Notes: generated by a model not told the origin, from the letters alone. Positions 20,126-28,113 are shown, numbered from the stretch's first letter. The stretch: DNA of 64,000 bases from Pedobacter faecalis (GCF_030182585.1 NZ_JARXOW010000002.1:368940-432939), one strand, 5' to 3'. Numbers and translations are program-made.

Positions 20126-20896
20126 ATGAGTAAGTATTTGATTCTTAGTGTCATTGTTTTAGGGTTGGTATCACCGCATGCAAGGTCACAAAGCAATATT
20201 CAAGGTGTCTTTAGGGTTAGTTCGGCTGAGCATTCTTCTTCAAAGCTTTTTAAGAGCTTTCCGCTGGTTACCCATTTGTCGGTTGAGTATTGGAATGATA
20301 CCCCCAGAGTGGTGAAGGTGTACCGCCGAAGGCCAGGTGATAAGTTTGAAAGACTTGACGAGCAGTTCCATCTTGCCTTTGGTGGTGATATGTTTCTCTT
20401 TCAGAAAAAGTACGCTGGTTTTGAGTTTACAAATCCTAAAATGCTTCGGGAAAGATATGCGAATAAATCTAAGTGTTTTAGAGAAGGCCTTCCGTATAGA
20501 CTTACTACAACCATACGGCGCGACTCAAGTACACATGTTTTCGAGTTCTATAAAGCCTCGGGGACACATCACATGAGCGGTCCAGTCCAGCCGCGCCCGG
20601 TTCTGAAAGACAACTTGACGAAACTGACCGCCGCGTTGCATCAGATATTACAGGATAATTCTATACAGCCATGCGATTCAAATCTTTTGATAACCGGCGT
20701 AGTTAAAAAGGATGGAAGCATCAGCGGCCTCCGTGTTGTTGAGGCCAACGAAACTAGCTGTATTAACAGAATTATTAAAATTCTTGAAGCCACGCGGTGG
20801 CGACCTAAAATCAGCAATGGTCGGTTAATGGAAAGCACGGTTAAAATTTTTGTACAATCTGGTATAGATCGGGCAGTCAAGATTTGGTATTTTTAA
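20126..20896 (+). CDS. Secreted protein with TonB-C-like C-terminal domain
   Basis: A 256-residue protein with an N-terminal signal (YLILSVIVLGLVSPHARSQ). The middle is unassigned. The last about 75 residues (LLITGVVKKDGSISGLRVVE, ATRWRPKISNGRLMESTVKI) follow the TonB C-terminal pattern: strand, DG turn, strand, WxP, NGxxV. There is no proline-rich linker or energy-coupling helix, so it is not a working TonB. In Bacteroidetes such stand-alone domains are common on envelope proteins. Third gene of the TlpA operon. Confidence 0.75.
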   Translation: MSKYLILSVIVLGLVSPHARSQSNIQGVFRVSSAEHSSSKLFKSFPLVTHLSVEYWNDTPRVVKVYRRRPGDKFERLDEQFHLAFGGDMFLFQKKYAGFEFTNPKMLRERYANKSKCFREGLPYRLTTTIRRDSSTHVFEFYKASGTHHMSGPVQPRPVLKDNLTKLTAALHQILQDNSIQPCDSNLLITGVVKKDGSISGLRVVEANETSCINRIIKILEATRWRPKISNGRLMESTVKIFVQSGIDRAVKIWYF

Positions 20897-21258
20897 ACAT
20901 GTATTAGTAGTATCAAATGACTTCGTAGCCATCTGGATTAAACTCGCAGAACTTATGAAGAAAGCCTTACTTTAATTTATCTTTATTTGTGTTGCGGTTA
21001 ATCTTCGAGCACATGCAGTATCCTGTCCACCAAGACCGGGCTTAATCAAAGGCATATCCACGCTTTGTCCACAAAAGGTACCCCGTTTTGCGAACAAAGC
21101 CCAGATTAGTCCCAGACCAGTCCCAGACCAGCTACCCTTGAGGATGGAGCAAACTAGCCGATAACTGTCGTATATGAGAGCCGACTTTAGTCGGAAGACG
21201 TTCTTGATTTTCCGTTTATTTAGGCGGTTGCGTATATTGGTAACTATTTAAAAACTAG
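20897..21258. other. Gene-free spacer (362 bases) holding one repeat copy
   Basis: No reading frame here looks coding on either strand. The only structure I see is the palindromic repeat copy at about 21021-21136, described separately. The last 40 bases before 21259 should contain the promoter of the small membrane-protein gene, but no clear boxes stand out. Confidence 0.5.
21021..21136 (+). repeat. Palindromic intergenic repeat, copy 1
   Basis: Contains TCCTGTCCACCAAG, then the core TCCACAAAAGGTACCCCG TTTTGCGAA (from 21068), then AGTCCCAGACC twice in tandem and CAGCTACC. The core is shared almost exactly with copy 2 at 22200-22335 (TCCACAAAAGGTACCCGG). This copy is the most degenerate of the three found in the window. 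Confidence 0.55.
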
Positions 21259-21426
21259 ATGCAAGGTTTCGTAATTACCCTTTTTATTCTGTTAATGTTT
21301 TTCATTTTGCATGAAACAGGCAAGTATGGCGAAGATACATGGCTCGGATATAGGGGTTCAATTTTGGTAGCACTACTTTTAACGCCCATTACTGCGTTAA
21401 TAATAATTTGGTTAATAAAGCGTTGA
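21259..21426 (+). CDS. Small membrane protein (55 residues)
   Basis: An ATG frame of 55 codons: a first membrane helix (FVITLFILLMFFILH), a short polar loop with GKYGEDTWLGYRG, and a second helix (SILVALLLTPITALIIIWLI) ending in KR. Two well-formed helices with a charged hairpin make it a credible gene although it is short. It is convergent with another small membrane-protein gene (7-base gap). Family unknown. Confidence 0.5.
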   Translation: MQGFVITLFILLMFFILHETGKYGEDTWLGYRGSILVALLLTPITALIIIWLIKR

Positions 21427-21432
21427 TAGCAA

Positions 21433-21678
21433 TTAGCTATATAGAGCATACACGGCTGCAAATAGTATTGCGACAACTAAAACTCCGACCTGAATATTCA
21501 GATTCCAATATAGGCCGGAAAAAGTATCCGTTTTGCTGTACGCCTTATCAGACTCTTCCACAGACCCCCGAAAAAACGAATAGTACAGTCTGCGTGTCCC
21601 GTAGCCAAGTCCCTCTAACAGGACCTTAAAAATCAGCGTCATGATCAATTCTGCAATTACGCTAAAGAATGTACTCAC
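21433..21678 (-). CDS. Small membrane protein (81 residues, GTG start)
   Basis: The frame starts with GTG one base after the stop of the lipoprotein gene upstream. An in-frame ATG 12 codons later is an alternative start. Residues 3-24 and 62-80 (VGVLVVAILFAAVYALY) are hydrophobic; the middle is polar and basic (GYGTRRLYYSFFRGSVEESD). The tight spacing to the lipoprotein gene indicates co-expression. No family recognised. Confidence 0.5.
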   Translation of the reverse strand: MSTFFSVIAELIMTLIFKVLLEGLGYGTRRLYYSFFRGSVEESDKAYSKTDTFSGLYWNLNIQVGVLVVAILFAAVYALYS

Positions 21679-21679
21679 C

Positions 21680-22108
21680 TTAATTACAAAGCTTTAGAAA
21701 CACCCCTGTCGAATCTTCAGAACCTTTTCTCATCACAGAAAATGAAGATATTTTGTCACTCTCAACCAACAGAAAAACAGGGCTAACACCATCAGCCGAA
21801 ATCCGGTACACATGCCCGTTAGGCTGACTCAGAATAGTACTTTCGTCCTCGGGAACTTCCGCTAAGGGCAAAACCACAGTTTTCTTCCCTGCAAGCTCCC
21901 CACGAAGAGCCTCCAACTGCAAATATGCCAACTGTTTCTGGTCCTTTTCATCCAACGCGCACAAGTGCTTTGCTGCTACATCGGCTATTGTGATTTCCTT
22001 GTTCTGCACATCTGCTAAAAAGGACTTTGCCAGCGTTTCAGACTCCTCAACAGCGTTAACTCCGCAACCGCTAAGAGCCATTAATAACAAGACAAATATC
22101 CTTTTCAT
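21680..22108 (-). CDS. Putative lipoprotein, function unknown
   Basis: From the ATG at 22108 the protein has 142 residues with a lipoprotein signal (MKRIFVLLLMALSGCGVNAV, lipobox LSGC). The mature part starts with helices (ETLAKSFLADVQNKEITIAD) and ends in beta strands (GHVYRISADGVSPVFLLVES). It resembles small DUF-type lipoproteins of Bacteroidetes but I cannot name it. The frame runs ten codons further upstream; the chosen start puts the signal peptide in place. Confidence 0.7.
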   Translation of the reverse strand: MKRIFVLLLMALSGCGVNAVEESETLAKSFLADVQNKEITIADVAAKHLCALDEKDQKQLAYLQLEALRGELAGKKTVVLPLAEVPEDESTILSQPNGHVYRISADGVSPVFLLVESDKISSFSVMRKGSEDSTGVFLKLCN

Positions 22109-22199
22109 GGATTGTGTATTATTTAATTCAATATACAATTATGTCTGCAAGAATTCACCACTTGCTACGATTAATTACTCACTTCATAAAGGGCAAGGT

Positions 22200-22335
22200 G
22201 CTACCTGGTGTCCACCAAATGGCAGACTAATGGCAGACTCGTTCGGGACTAATCCACAAAAGGTACCCGGTTTTGCGAAGAAGCCTTTGATTAAACTGCC
22301 ATTAGTCTAGGATTAGGTACCTGCCAGGGGGCAGC
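22200..22335 (+). repeat. Palindromic intergenic repeat, copy 2
   Basis: Begins GCTACCTGGTGTCCACCA and ends with the hairpin CTGCCAGGGGGCAG. Inside are TGGCAGACT twice in tandem, and GACTAATGGCAG facing its exact reverse complement CTGCCATTAGTC, plus the core TCCACAAAAGGTACCCGG. It lies in the spacer between a lipoprotein gene and the convergent ATPase gene. It shares architecture with copies 1 and 3. Confidence 0.7.
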
Positions 22336-22342
22336 ATGCCCA

Positions 22343-23086
22343 CTACTCGACGGGTTCCTCTTCCAACAAAAGCCTTGTCACATCTTCCGGATTGTCAAGA
22401 AAAGCCTTATAAAGCCGGTAAATGTCAGTATCCCTATACTGTACCTTTTCAAGGCCACTAGCCGTCAACTGATAAATATCCGCATCGGGATAGGCCAGCA
22501 CAATAGGAGAGTGGGTGGCAATAATGAATTGCGATCGCTTATTCACCAGGTGATTCATGCGTGCCAGCAGCGCCATTTGCCGGGTTACAGACAGGGCAGA
22601 CTCGGGTTCGTCCAAAATATACACACCATTTCCGCCAAACCGGTTCATAAATAAGGCCCAGAAAGATTCGCCGTGCGATTGCTCATGCAGTGATTTGTCG
22701 CCGTACCACTGGTGAATGCCATCGCCGATCCGGTCAATCTCCGAAGCTACGTTGTAAAAACTCTCTCCGCGCAGAAAAAAGCCATCTTTCGGCTGATGTG
22801 CGCCCTTAGTAAACTTCAGATAGTTATGCAGATCCGAGTGCGTTGCCTGCGTGCTGAAGTTGAAGTTTTTAGTGCCACCTTCTGCATTAAAGCCCAGCCC
22901 GACCGCAATAGCCTCAAGCAGGGTAGACTTGCCCATACCGTTATCGCCAATCAAGTAAGTAACTTTCGGATGCAGCCTTAACTCCTTAAAGTTTTCAATC
23001 ACTGGAATATTGAAAGGGTATCCCTCTGGCAGGTCATCCTTTGCTGCCAGTCTTATCGTTTGAATATATCCATTAAAATCTGTCAT
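22343..23086 (-). CDS. Predicted ABC-type ATPase (COG3910-like)
   Basis: A 247-residue soluble ATPase: Walker A GDNGMGKST (about residues 47-55), Walker B VYILDEPESALS, and a switch histidine in FIIATHSPIVLAYP. No membrane partner or recognisable substrate protein adjoins it. Proteins of this compact class resemble the catalytic heads of SMC/RecF-like ATPases and are found alone in many genomes. Role unknown; a nucleic-acid or stress function is possible. Confidence 0.85.
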   Translation of the reverse strand: MTDFNGYIQTIRLAAKDDLPEGYPFNIPVIENFKELRLHPKVTYLIGDNGMGKSTLLEAIAVGLGFNAEGGTKNFNFSTQATHSDLHNYLKFTKGAHQPKDGFFLRGESFYNVASEIDRIGDGIHQWYGDKSLHEQSHGESFWALFMNRFGGNGVYILDEPESALSVTRQMALLARMNHLVNKRSQFIIATHSPIVLAYPDADIYQLTASGLEKVQYRDTDIYRLYKAFLDNPEDVTRLLLEEEPVE

Positions 23087-23159
23087 ACGGTAAATAAGCG
23101 CTCAATATTGGTGTACCTGTTATGCGTACAAGTTAACACAATTATTGCGGCCCTCACAC

Positions 23160-23849
23160 CTACACTTTACTCAAAAGCTTCTGAAGTACCATTTCCCTGT
23201 AAGACTCACCCAACGGGATCTCTTCCCCGGCTATCTTCAAAACAGTATTCCTGATCTCCTGGATATGCTCATGATTGATAAGGTACGAACGGTGCGTTCT
23301 TGTAAATTCCCCGGCAGGAAGCAACTGCTCCACAGCTTTCATGCTCATATGGCAGAGGTGGCTCCCCGTCGTAGTTCGCAATAGGATGTAATCCTTAACC
23401 GCTTTCACATAAGTGAGGTTTTCATGATCAATCTTCAGCATTTTGCCTGATACCCGGAAATAAGTGTAACGTTTCTCAACCGGGATGTGGCCCTCACCAG
23501 TCATTAATACCTTGCGGATCGCTCTTAAGAATCGTTCATAGGTAACCGGTTTAAGCAGGTAATCTGCCGCGTCCAGTTCAAACGCGGCATGAGCATGTTC
23601 CGAGTACGCTGTAGTAAAAACTACCTTGGGCGGATGCTTCAGTGCCGACAAAAATTCAATCCCATTCATCCCGGGCATCTTTACGTCCAGGAACATCAAC
23701 TGCACAGGTTCGCTATGCAGCAGGTCGAAAGCAGCCAGCGCCGTGGCGCAGCTCCCGGCCAAGCTAAGCTCCGGGCATTTGTCTATGTAAGTTTCCAGCA
23801 ACTCCCTGGCAATCGGTTCATCGTCTACCACGATACAGGCAATCTTCAT
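23160..23849 (-). CDS. LytTR-family response regulator
   Basis: The 229-residue protein has a receiver domain (D9-D10, phospho-acceptor D55 in LMFLDVKMPGMNGIEFL, lysine in LLKPVTYERFL). A LytTR DNA-binding domain follows (about 130-225, LKIDHENLTYVKAVKDYILL, FTRTHRSYLIN). Its start overlaps the stop of the sensor kinase gene by 4 bases. LytTR regulators of this type in Bacteroidetes usually control few neighbouring genes; the target here is unclear. Confidence 0.93.
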   Translation of the reverse strand: MKIACIVVDDEPIARELLETYIDKCPELSLAGSCATALAAFDLLHSEPVQLMFLDVKMPGMNGIEFLSALKHPPKVVFTTAYSEHAHAAFELDAADYLLKPVTYERFLRAIRKVLMTGEGHIPVEKRYTYFRVSGKMLKIDHENLTYVKAVKDYILLRTTTGSHLCHMSMKAVEQLLPAGEFTRTHRSYLINHEHIQEIRNTVLKIAGEEIPLGESYREMVLQKLLSKV

Positions 23850-24832
23850 GCAAAAAGGCTTAAACTCGTAAAATAGGTATTTCCATCATTTTTTATGATT
23901 AACTCATGACGTTCCGGATAGAGCAATGCCAGCCTCTTTCGCAGATTAGACAGTCCAACACCCCCTTCTGCCGGCTTTGTATTCTGTGCCAGGCTGTTTT
24001 CCAGTTCAAGATGAATTTGACCGTCATACACGCATAAAAGTATTCTTACCTTTCCTTCGCTGCTTCCATCACCCAGGCCATGTTTAAAGGCATTCTCTAC
24101 CAAAGGCAAAAGCAGTAAAGGCTCTATCTGGTAAAGGTCTATATCGCCCTGCGTCTCAAAACTGATGTCCGTTTCCTGCGCATACCTGATCCGTTCAATT
24201 TCTACGTAGTTGCTTATGAAGTCGACCTCCTGGCTTAGTGAAATCTGCTCGCCATCGGCCTTATAGATAATGTATCGCATCATCTCAGAAAGCCTGGAGA
24301 TCATCGGTGCCGTGGCTGCCGACTGCTTCATGGCCATGCCGTAGATGTTATTAAGCGTGTTAAAAAAGAAATGCGGCTGTAGTTGGGCCCGCAGGTAAAC
24401 CAGTTCCGAAAGAAGCTTACTGTGTTTTATCTGTTGTATCACTTCCTTTTGCTGTATAGACTTGATTACATACGCGCAGCCTACCATGATCAGGAAACTC
24501 GAGTTCATGGCATAAGCGAAATCAATATGGAAACCAATCAGCTTAAACCGGCTCCCAGAAAATTGCTGTTCTCTTACACCAAACCAGTCTGTCTGGCTGG
24601 CCAAAAAAGTGACAAGGTATTTATCGTACAGGCTCTTGATTGCCGAGAAAACGATGGCGCTCAGTCCGGCCATCACCCATCGCTCCATCATGATCAATCT
24701 TTTGAGCAGCAACCAATAGTACATGATGTAGAGCAGGAAGTTCATAAAGGCATGGTACAGCAGGGCCGGTACATTGGGGCCCGTTCTCAAAGATGCTGGG
24801 AACATATCATCCGACGAAGGCTGGGTGATCAA
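23846..24832 (-). CDS. LytS/YehU-type sensor histidine kinase, probably 5'-truncated
   Basis: A 328-residue membrane kinase. After two to three membrane helices it has the His_kinase motif RAQLQPHFFFNTLNNIYG, the N box LVENAFKHGLGDGS and the G box GVGLSNLRKRLALLY, all intact. The N-terminus is odd: the family normally opens with a helix pair starting FWxxY, but here the frame begins with a TTG codon and MITQPSSDDMFPASLRT before the first helix. This stretch overlaps an unrelated gene fragment on the other strand. ATG 24805 is an alternative start. I infer that the first membrane helix was lost in a rearrangement; kinase function may remain. Confidence 0.85.
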   Translation of the reverse strand: MITQPSSDDMFPASLRTGPNVPALLYHAFMNFLLYIMYYWLLLKRLIMMERWVMAGLSAIVFSAIKSLYDKYLVTFLASQTDWFGVREQQFSGSRFKLIGFHIDFAYAMNSSFLIMVGCAYVIKSIQQKEVIQQIKHSKLLSELVYLRAQLQPHFFFNTLNNIYGMAMKQSAATAPMISRLSEMMRYIIYKADGEQISLSQEVDFISNYVEIERIRYAQETDISFETQGDIDLYQIEPLLLLPLVENAFKHGLGDGSSEGKVRILLCVYDGQIHLELENSLAQNTKPAEGGVGLSNLRKRLALLYPERHELIIKNDGNTYFTSLSLFA

Positions 24833-25001
24833 AACAGACCTTACTGAAACGGTGGTAGATCTGCCTGCAGATCGTGCCTACAGTTGGAAGGTATTGTCTA
24901 AATGGGGAAATCGCAGCAGCGAAAGCGACAGCCGTACGTTTCGCATCGCTGCTCCGTGGAGTGGCGATGTGACTAACTTCTTCCAACTGATTACTGATTA
25001 A
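24774..25001 (+). pseudogene. Fragment of a fibronectin-type-III-like domain
   Basis: The plus-strand frame encodes GWVIKTDLTETVVDLPADRA, YSWKVLSKWGNRSSESDSRT and FRI. This fits the second half of a fibronectin III fold (paired strands, YxWxV, SES, TFxI). There is no signal peptide, no true start and no upstream remainder of such a gene. It appears to be the 3' end of a longer secreted protein gene whose front was deleted. Its 5' part overlaps the start of the kinase gene. Confidence 0.5.
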
Positions 25002-25004
25002 TTC

Positions 25005-25142
25005 GTCACTACTTGCTTAATTATAAAAAGCCTGACCCTGTTTTTTATATACATGCCGTCTGGCAGCTTTTCAACCACAGTAAAGGTGTAAAAAGCTGTC
25101 GAAATTTTGCTGATGCTTGTAAAGCCCATTCTCCAGTTCATT
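25005..25142 (-). pseudogene. Frameshifted duplicate of the 3' end of the gene at 26370-26819
   Basis: Bases 25005-25142 match 26376-26514 nearly base for base (for example CGTCACTACTTGCTTAATTA and CGAAATTTTGCTGATGCTTG in both). On the minus strand this would encode the last about 45 residues of that secreted protein (ELENGLYKHQQNFDSF). One extra base after the Phe codon shifts the frame and creates a stop a few codons on. No start or front half is present, so this is a dead partial duplicate. Confidence 0.75.
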
Positions 25143-25145
25143 CCC

Positions 25146-25691
25146 TTACAGTTTAAAACTTATACCATTTATCAAACCTACAAGAACGGCTCTTGCCGGT
25201 GATTCTTGTCCGGGTTTGTACTGAACAAAGCCGTTGACCACCAAATCTCCGGCCTCGTTCATTGTGGTGTAGCGGTATAAATGTATTCCTTCAGATATAT
25301 GGTCTACCACAAGCACCCTTTTATCTCCGATGCTTTCGATTTTTTGAGAGAAACCTTTGATCTGTTGTTCCATATCCTCGCTGGCAAGTTTTGTTTTTTC
25401 TAGAAGCTTAGGATCTCTCTCGATAATCGCTGAGTTTAGGAAAACTAGTATATCACCTGCCATGTAGATTTTACCAGGATTGTTTCCAACTAACCGAGTC
25501 AAACTCTCCGCTGCGGCATATCTTTCCTTGACGAGCGAACGAACGCTCGCTTCAGAAGCCTTCCGCATTTTCTCAGGTAGTTGTAAACTGGCACCGCCAG
25601 CTAAAGCTATCCCCTGCGCTGAAGCAGTCCAGCTTATAACGGCGAGGCCCACAATTAAGAGGAGATTTTTTATAAATAGGAGCGAAGTCAC
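25146..25691 (-). CDS. Secreted hypothetical protein (181 residues)
   Basis: Signal peptide (LLIVGLAVISWTASAQG), then a mature part with a mixed helix/strand pattern: EKMRKASEASVRSLVKERYA, LASEDMEQQIKGFSQKIESI, and a C-terminal strand region (DHISEGIHLYRYTTMNEAGD). No catalytic motif. It is directly followed by the broken duplicate at 25005-25142, so its downstream side was rearranged. Function unknown. Confidence 0.65.
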   Translation of the reverse strand: MTSLLFIKNLLLIVGLAVISWTASAQGIALAGGASLQLPEKMRKASEASVRSLVKERYAAAESLTRLVGNNPGKIYMAGDILVFLNSAIIERDPKLLEKTKLASEDMEQQIKGFSQKIESIGDKRVLVVDHISEGIHLYRYTTMNEAGDLVVNGFVQYKPGQESPARAVLVGLINGISFKL

Positions 25692-25750
25692 GAGTACAAG
25701 TTATAGAATATGTGCGACACTTCTAAAATATTGACTAAATTAAACCGGTT

Positions 25751-26293
25751 ATGCAAAAGGTCTTGCTTTTTCTATTCTTAATCTTCTCCTGGGAGCTGGT
25801 ATTTAGTCAGGTAAGCGAAAGGGTCGATCACCAGCAGGAAATTGTCATTGATACCATTAAACCAACCAAAAGACCTTTTGATGTACGGTTGCCCATTATC
25901 AAAGCTATGCGAACCACTGCATTGCTCGATTCGCTAATCAAAGCCCCTGAAGACAATGTTTTTCTTTTATCAGTCGCAGTCTCATTCAATGGTGTAGGAT
26001 TGGTCGATACCGTTTATTTCTCCGAAAATATGCGTGCGAGGGTAAAGGCTGTTTTAAAACCGAGCGAGAGGATGAAAGCAAGCATAGCTAAAAACCTATC
26101 CGATGTAAAGAGTTATAAAAACGAGGTAATACTGTTCCCAATTCTATTTACCAACGCCCGTCATACCAAGATGGACAAAAATACTTTCGAAGCCGATTTT
26201 AAAAGCCTTTGGCCGGTACTTTCGGCCAGAGACCAAAACCGAAAGCTTACGCTATTAGAGCCGTATCACCAGTGGGTTAACGCGCATCATTAG
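25751..26293 (+). CDS. Secreted hypothetical protein, family A
   Basis: A 180-residue protein with a signal peptide (VLLFLFLIFSWELVFSQ). The mature part contains SVAVSFNGVGLVDTVYFSEN, a helix with repeated basic residues, VILFPILFTNA, and FKSLWPVL...LTLLEPYHQWV. The order and spacing match the protein encoded at 28114-28611 (KHGKIDTIVFSNS, NVLIANGE, DIKPLIGKKKLVLMNPMYYL), so the two are distant paralogues. Likely periplasmic; no function is known to me. Confidence 0.65.
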   Translation: MQKVLLFLFLIFSWELVFSQVSERVDHQQEIVIDTIKPTKRPFDVRLPIIKAMRTTALLDSLIKAPEDNVFLLSVAVSFNGVGLVDTVYFSENMRARVKAVLKPSERMKASIAKNLSDVKSYKNEVILFPILFTNARHTKMDKNTFEADFKSLWPVLSARDQNRKLTLLEPYHQWVNAHH

Positions 26294-26369
26294 TGAGGTT
26301 TGAATGAATTATTCTCATGGGCAATTTCATCTTTAAGTTCGAAGTCATCAATTAAAGCTTAAAAAACAA

Positions 26370-26819
26370 TCATTCCGTCACTACTTGCTTAATTATAAAA
26401 AGCCTTACCTTGTTTTTTATATACATACCGTCCGGCAATTTTTCAACGATGGTGAGCGCATAAAAACTGTCGAAATTTTGCTGATGCTTGTAAAGCCCAT
26501 TCTCCAGTTCCTTCCAGGATAAATATCTTCCCGTGGGCAAATCCTTCAATTTCACTTCCGGCTGCCGACGATCGATGGGATGATAAAACATCGGATACAC
26601 ATATTCATTCTTCGTTAAACATCTGCAGTGCACCGTGTAGTATCGTTGTCGATTTCCACCAGGAGGACCAGTCATGCCAATGGAAACAACCCTGTTGGCA
26701 GGGTTCACATTTATCGTGTCTACGAAATAATAGACCTCTTCCTCTTGGGCCTGAGCCTGAGCATATAAGCTGCTACAAGCGAGCAAAGAGAAGCCGAGAA
26801 GAGCAATAAGCGTTTTCAT
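26370..26819 (-). CDS. Secreted hypothetical protein (149 residues)
   Basis: Signal peptide (LIALLGFSLLACSSLYAQ) followed by a small mature domain with PGGNRQRYYTVHCRCLTKNE and KLKDLPTGRYLSWKELENGL, ending in a strand with VRLFIIKQVV. The signal region also has ACSS, but no clean lipobox. A partial, broken copy of its 3' end lies at 25005-25142. No function recognised. Confidence 0.65.
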   Translation of the reverse strand: MKTLIALLGFSLLACSSLYAQAQAQEEEVYYFVDTINVNPANRVVSIGMTGPPGGNRQRYYTVHCRCLTKNEYVYPMFYHPIDRRQPEVKLKDLPTGRYLSWKELENGLYKHQQNFDSFYALTIVEKLPDGMYIKNKVRLFIIKQVVTE

Positions 26820-26844
26820 ATCACAGATTTGATTGAATCAGGGT

Positions 26845-26922
26845 GAAATCAGGACTTCAAGTTAAGGAAAATATTCCCGTTGCTACTAAGAAATTGATGC
26901 ATAACCGTAACGTTCAAAAGCT
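26845..26922 (+). repeat. Imperfect direct repeat, left copy
   Basis: GAAATCAGGACTTCAAGTTA and following bases match 27742-27818 with few changes over 78 bases, including AAGGAAA(A)TATTCCCG, TGCTACTAA and ACGTTCAAAAGCT. The two copies bracket the segment with the short gene at 27115 and the DUF6169-like gene, which suggests that segment was inserted or duplicated here. Confidence 0.65.
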
Positions 26923-27114
26923 GTGAGGAGGGTTTACCTTACAGCTCAAGTCTTCTTATGATAGTCTGAAGAATTCGATCAGAAGTCCGCAAGTTTTTTC
27001 TTGTCAATAGACCAATTAGGGTATCAACGTCATTTATATGGTGGCACAGACATTGTTGCTATTTGATAAATTATGTTATTATAATTATATTTGTGTTCAT
27101 TTAATCTTTGAGCT

Positions 27115-27273
27115 ATGAAGAGCGTTTCTAAAAATCGGTCAACTAAAGATAAAGCCTCATCTGGGAGTTCTTTTGTTCAGATGATCGAAGATAAAAAACG
27201 CATTGTCGAAGCAATCAAAAAAGGCGAAGATGTGTCTAAATTAAAAGGTATAAAATTTGCCTTCCCAATATAG
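27115..27273 (+). CDS. Small protein upstream of DUF6169-like gene (52 residues)
   Basis: ATG frame of 52 codons: a basic N-terminus (MKSVSKNRSTKDKASSGSSF), then a helix VQMIEDKKRIVEAIKKGEDV and the tail KLKGIKFAFPI. The stop overlaps the presumed start of the next gene by 17 bases, as expected for a two-gene unit. Short helical proteins ending in a KGIxFxxP motif often precede other genes in such Bacteroidetes cassettes. An antitoxin-like role is only a guess. Confidence 0.5.
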   Translation: MKSVSKNRSTKDKASSGSSFVQMIEDKKRIVEAIKKGEDVSKLKGIKFAFPI

Positions 27274-27738
27274 GCTTACCGTAGATGAATCCGGTTACCA
27301 TTTTAGGACAGATTCTGGTATAAAATATACAGCCTTCTTTACTAATTACAGTCTTTATGATTCAGATGGAAACGAGCATATCGTTTATAGCTTTGGTTTT
27401 GAACGTGATGGAAGTTATGCCGCTAAAAAGTTTGAGTTCCGGTATGACTATAAAATAAAAAACACTATTATAAAACTCATAGGTGATTTCTTCGATAGGC
27501 ACGGCGAAAATGCTTTACTATATTTTTGTTATCCGATGATGCTTATGCCCGGCATCGAAGTATTACGTTTGCTAGGTGGTGCCATGAGGCAGATTGTGAT
27601 ATTGAACATAAATGTGGCTCGGTTAATTATGAGGACAGGCCATTATACGGTGGGATTCTCGTAAAGAAAATGAACCCGCTAAAATCCCTTTTAATGGATT
27701 CTTTTGAGAAACACATGAAAGAGCAATTCGGTTATTGA
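27257..27738 (+). pseudogene. DUF6169-like gene with a single-base frameshift
   Basis: The first frame (27257-27664, TTG start) gives YRLTVDESGYHFRTDSGIKY, VYSFGFERDG, KNTIIKLIGDFFDRHGENAL, LYFCY and then turns to nonsense. The other frame continues exactly where it should: SDDAYARHRSITFARWCHEA to KHMKEQFGY at 27738. Joined, they make a DUF6169-type protein of about 160 residues (pattern: CDxxDxRxxxRxxxFxxWF). A missing base, likely a T near 27532 (TATCC for TATTCC), explains it. This is a recent mutation or an assembly error. Function of DUF6169 is unknown. Confidence 0.65.
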
Positions 27739-27741
27739 AGC

Positions 27742-27818
27742 GAAATCAGGACATCAAGTTAAGGAAATATTCCCGCTGCTACTAAAAAAAATACCTACAT
27801 TCGGCACGTTCAAAAGCT
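27742..27818 (+). repeat. Imperfect direct repeat, right copy
   Basis: Partner of 26845-26922. It ends five bases before the ATG of the gene at 27824 and therefore also carries that gene's leader. If the left copy was an ancestral leader of the same kind, an 0.9-kb tandem insertion separated them. Confidence 0.6.
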
Positions 27819-27823
27819 CTTTT

Positions 27824-28111
27824 ATGAAAGCACTCTTCTGTAGCCTGCTCATATTAACCTGCCTTGCTGTGTCCACTACAACGGCTCAGGACAGAAGCAA
27901 CCAAGACAACCCCGAGGCAACAATCTTCGGTTTGTTACCTAAAAAGCATAAATATGATGACGTTATGTCGAGGACGCGGACAAATTCCGCAGAAGAGCGG
28001 AAGAAACTGGCTGCTCTAGAATACAGTCTTTTCGAATATGAAAGCGATGAGCTGCTGGAACTTTATTTGATTCCAGGAGTAAAAATGAAATATCCTAGTC
28101 GGGATCAGTAA
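27824..28111 (+). CDS. Small secreted hypothetical protein (95 residues)
   Basis: Signal peptide (LFCSLLILTCLAVSTTTAQ) and a short mature chain with a basic-acidic helix (RTRTNSAEERKKLAALEYSL) and the end IPGVKMKYPSRDQ. It may be complete or the front of a once longer protein; there is no sign of continuation in another frame. Convergent with the secreted protein gene at 28114 (2-base gap). Confidence 0.5.
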   Translation: MKALFCSLLILTCLAVSTTTAQDRSNQDNPEATIFGLLPKKHKYDDVMSRTRTNSAEERKKLAALEYSLFEYESDELLELYLIPGVKMKYPSRDQ

Positions 28112-28113
28112 CA

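Noticed and set aside
20126..20896. Considered as a TonB energy-transducing protein
   Set aside because: It has a cleavable-type signal, no proline-rich spacer and no ExbB/ExbD genes beside it; only the C-terminal fold is similar.
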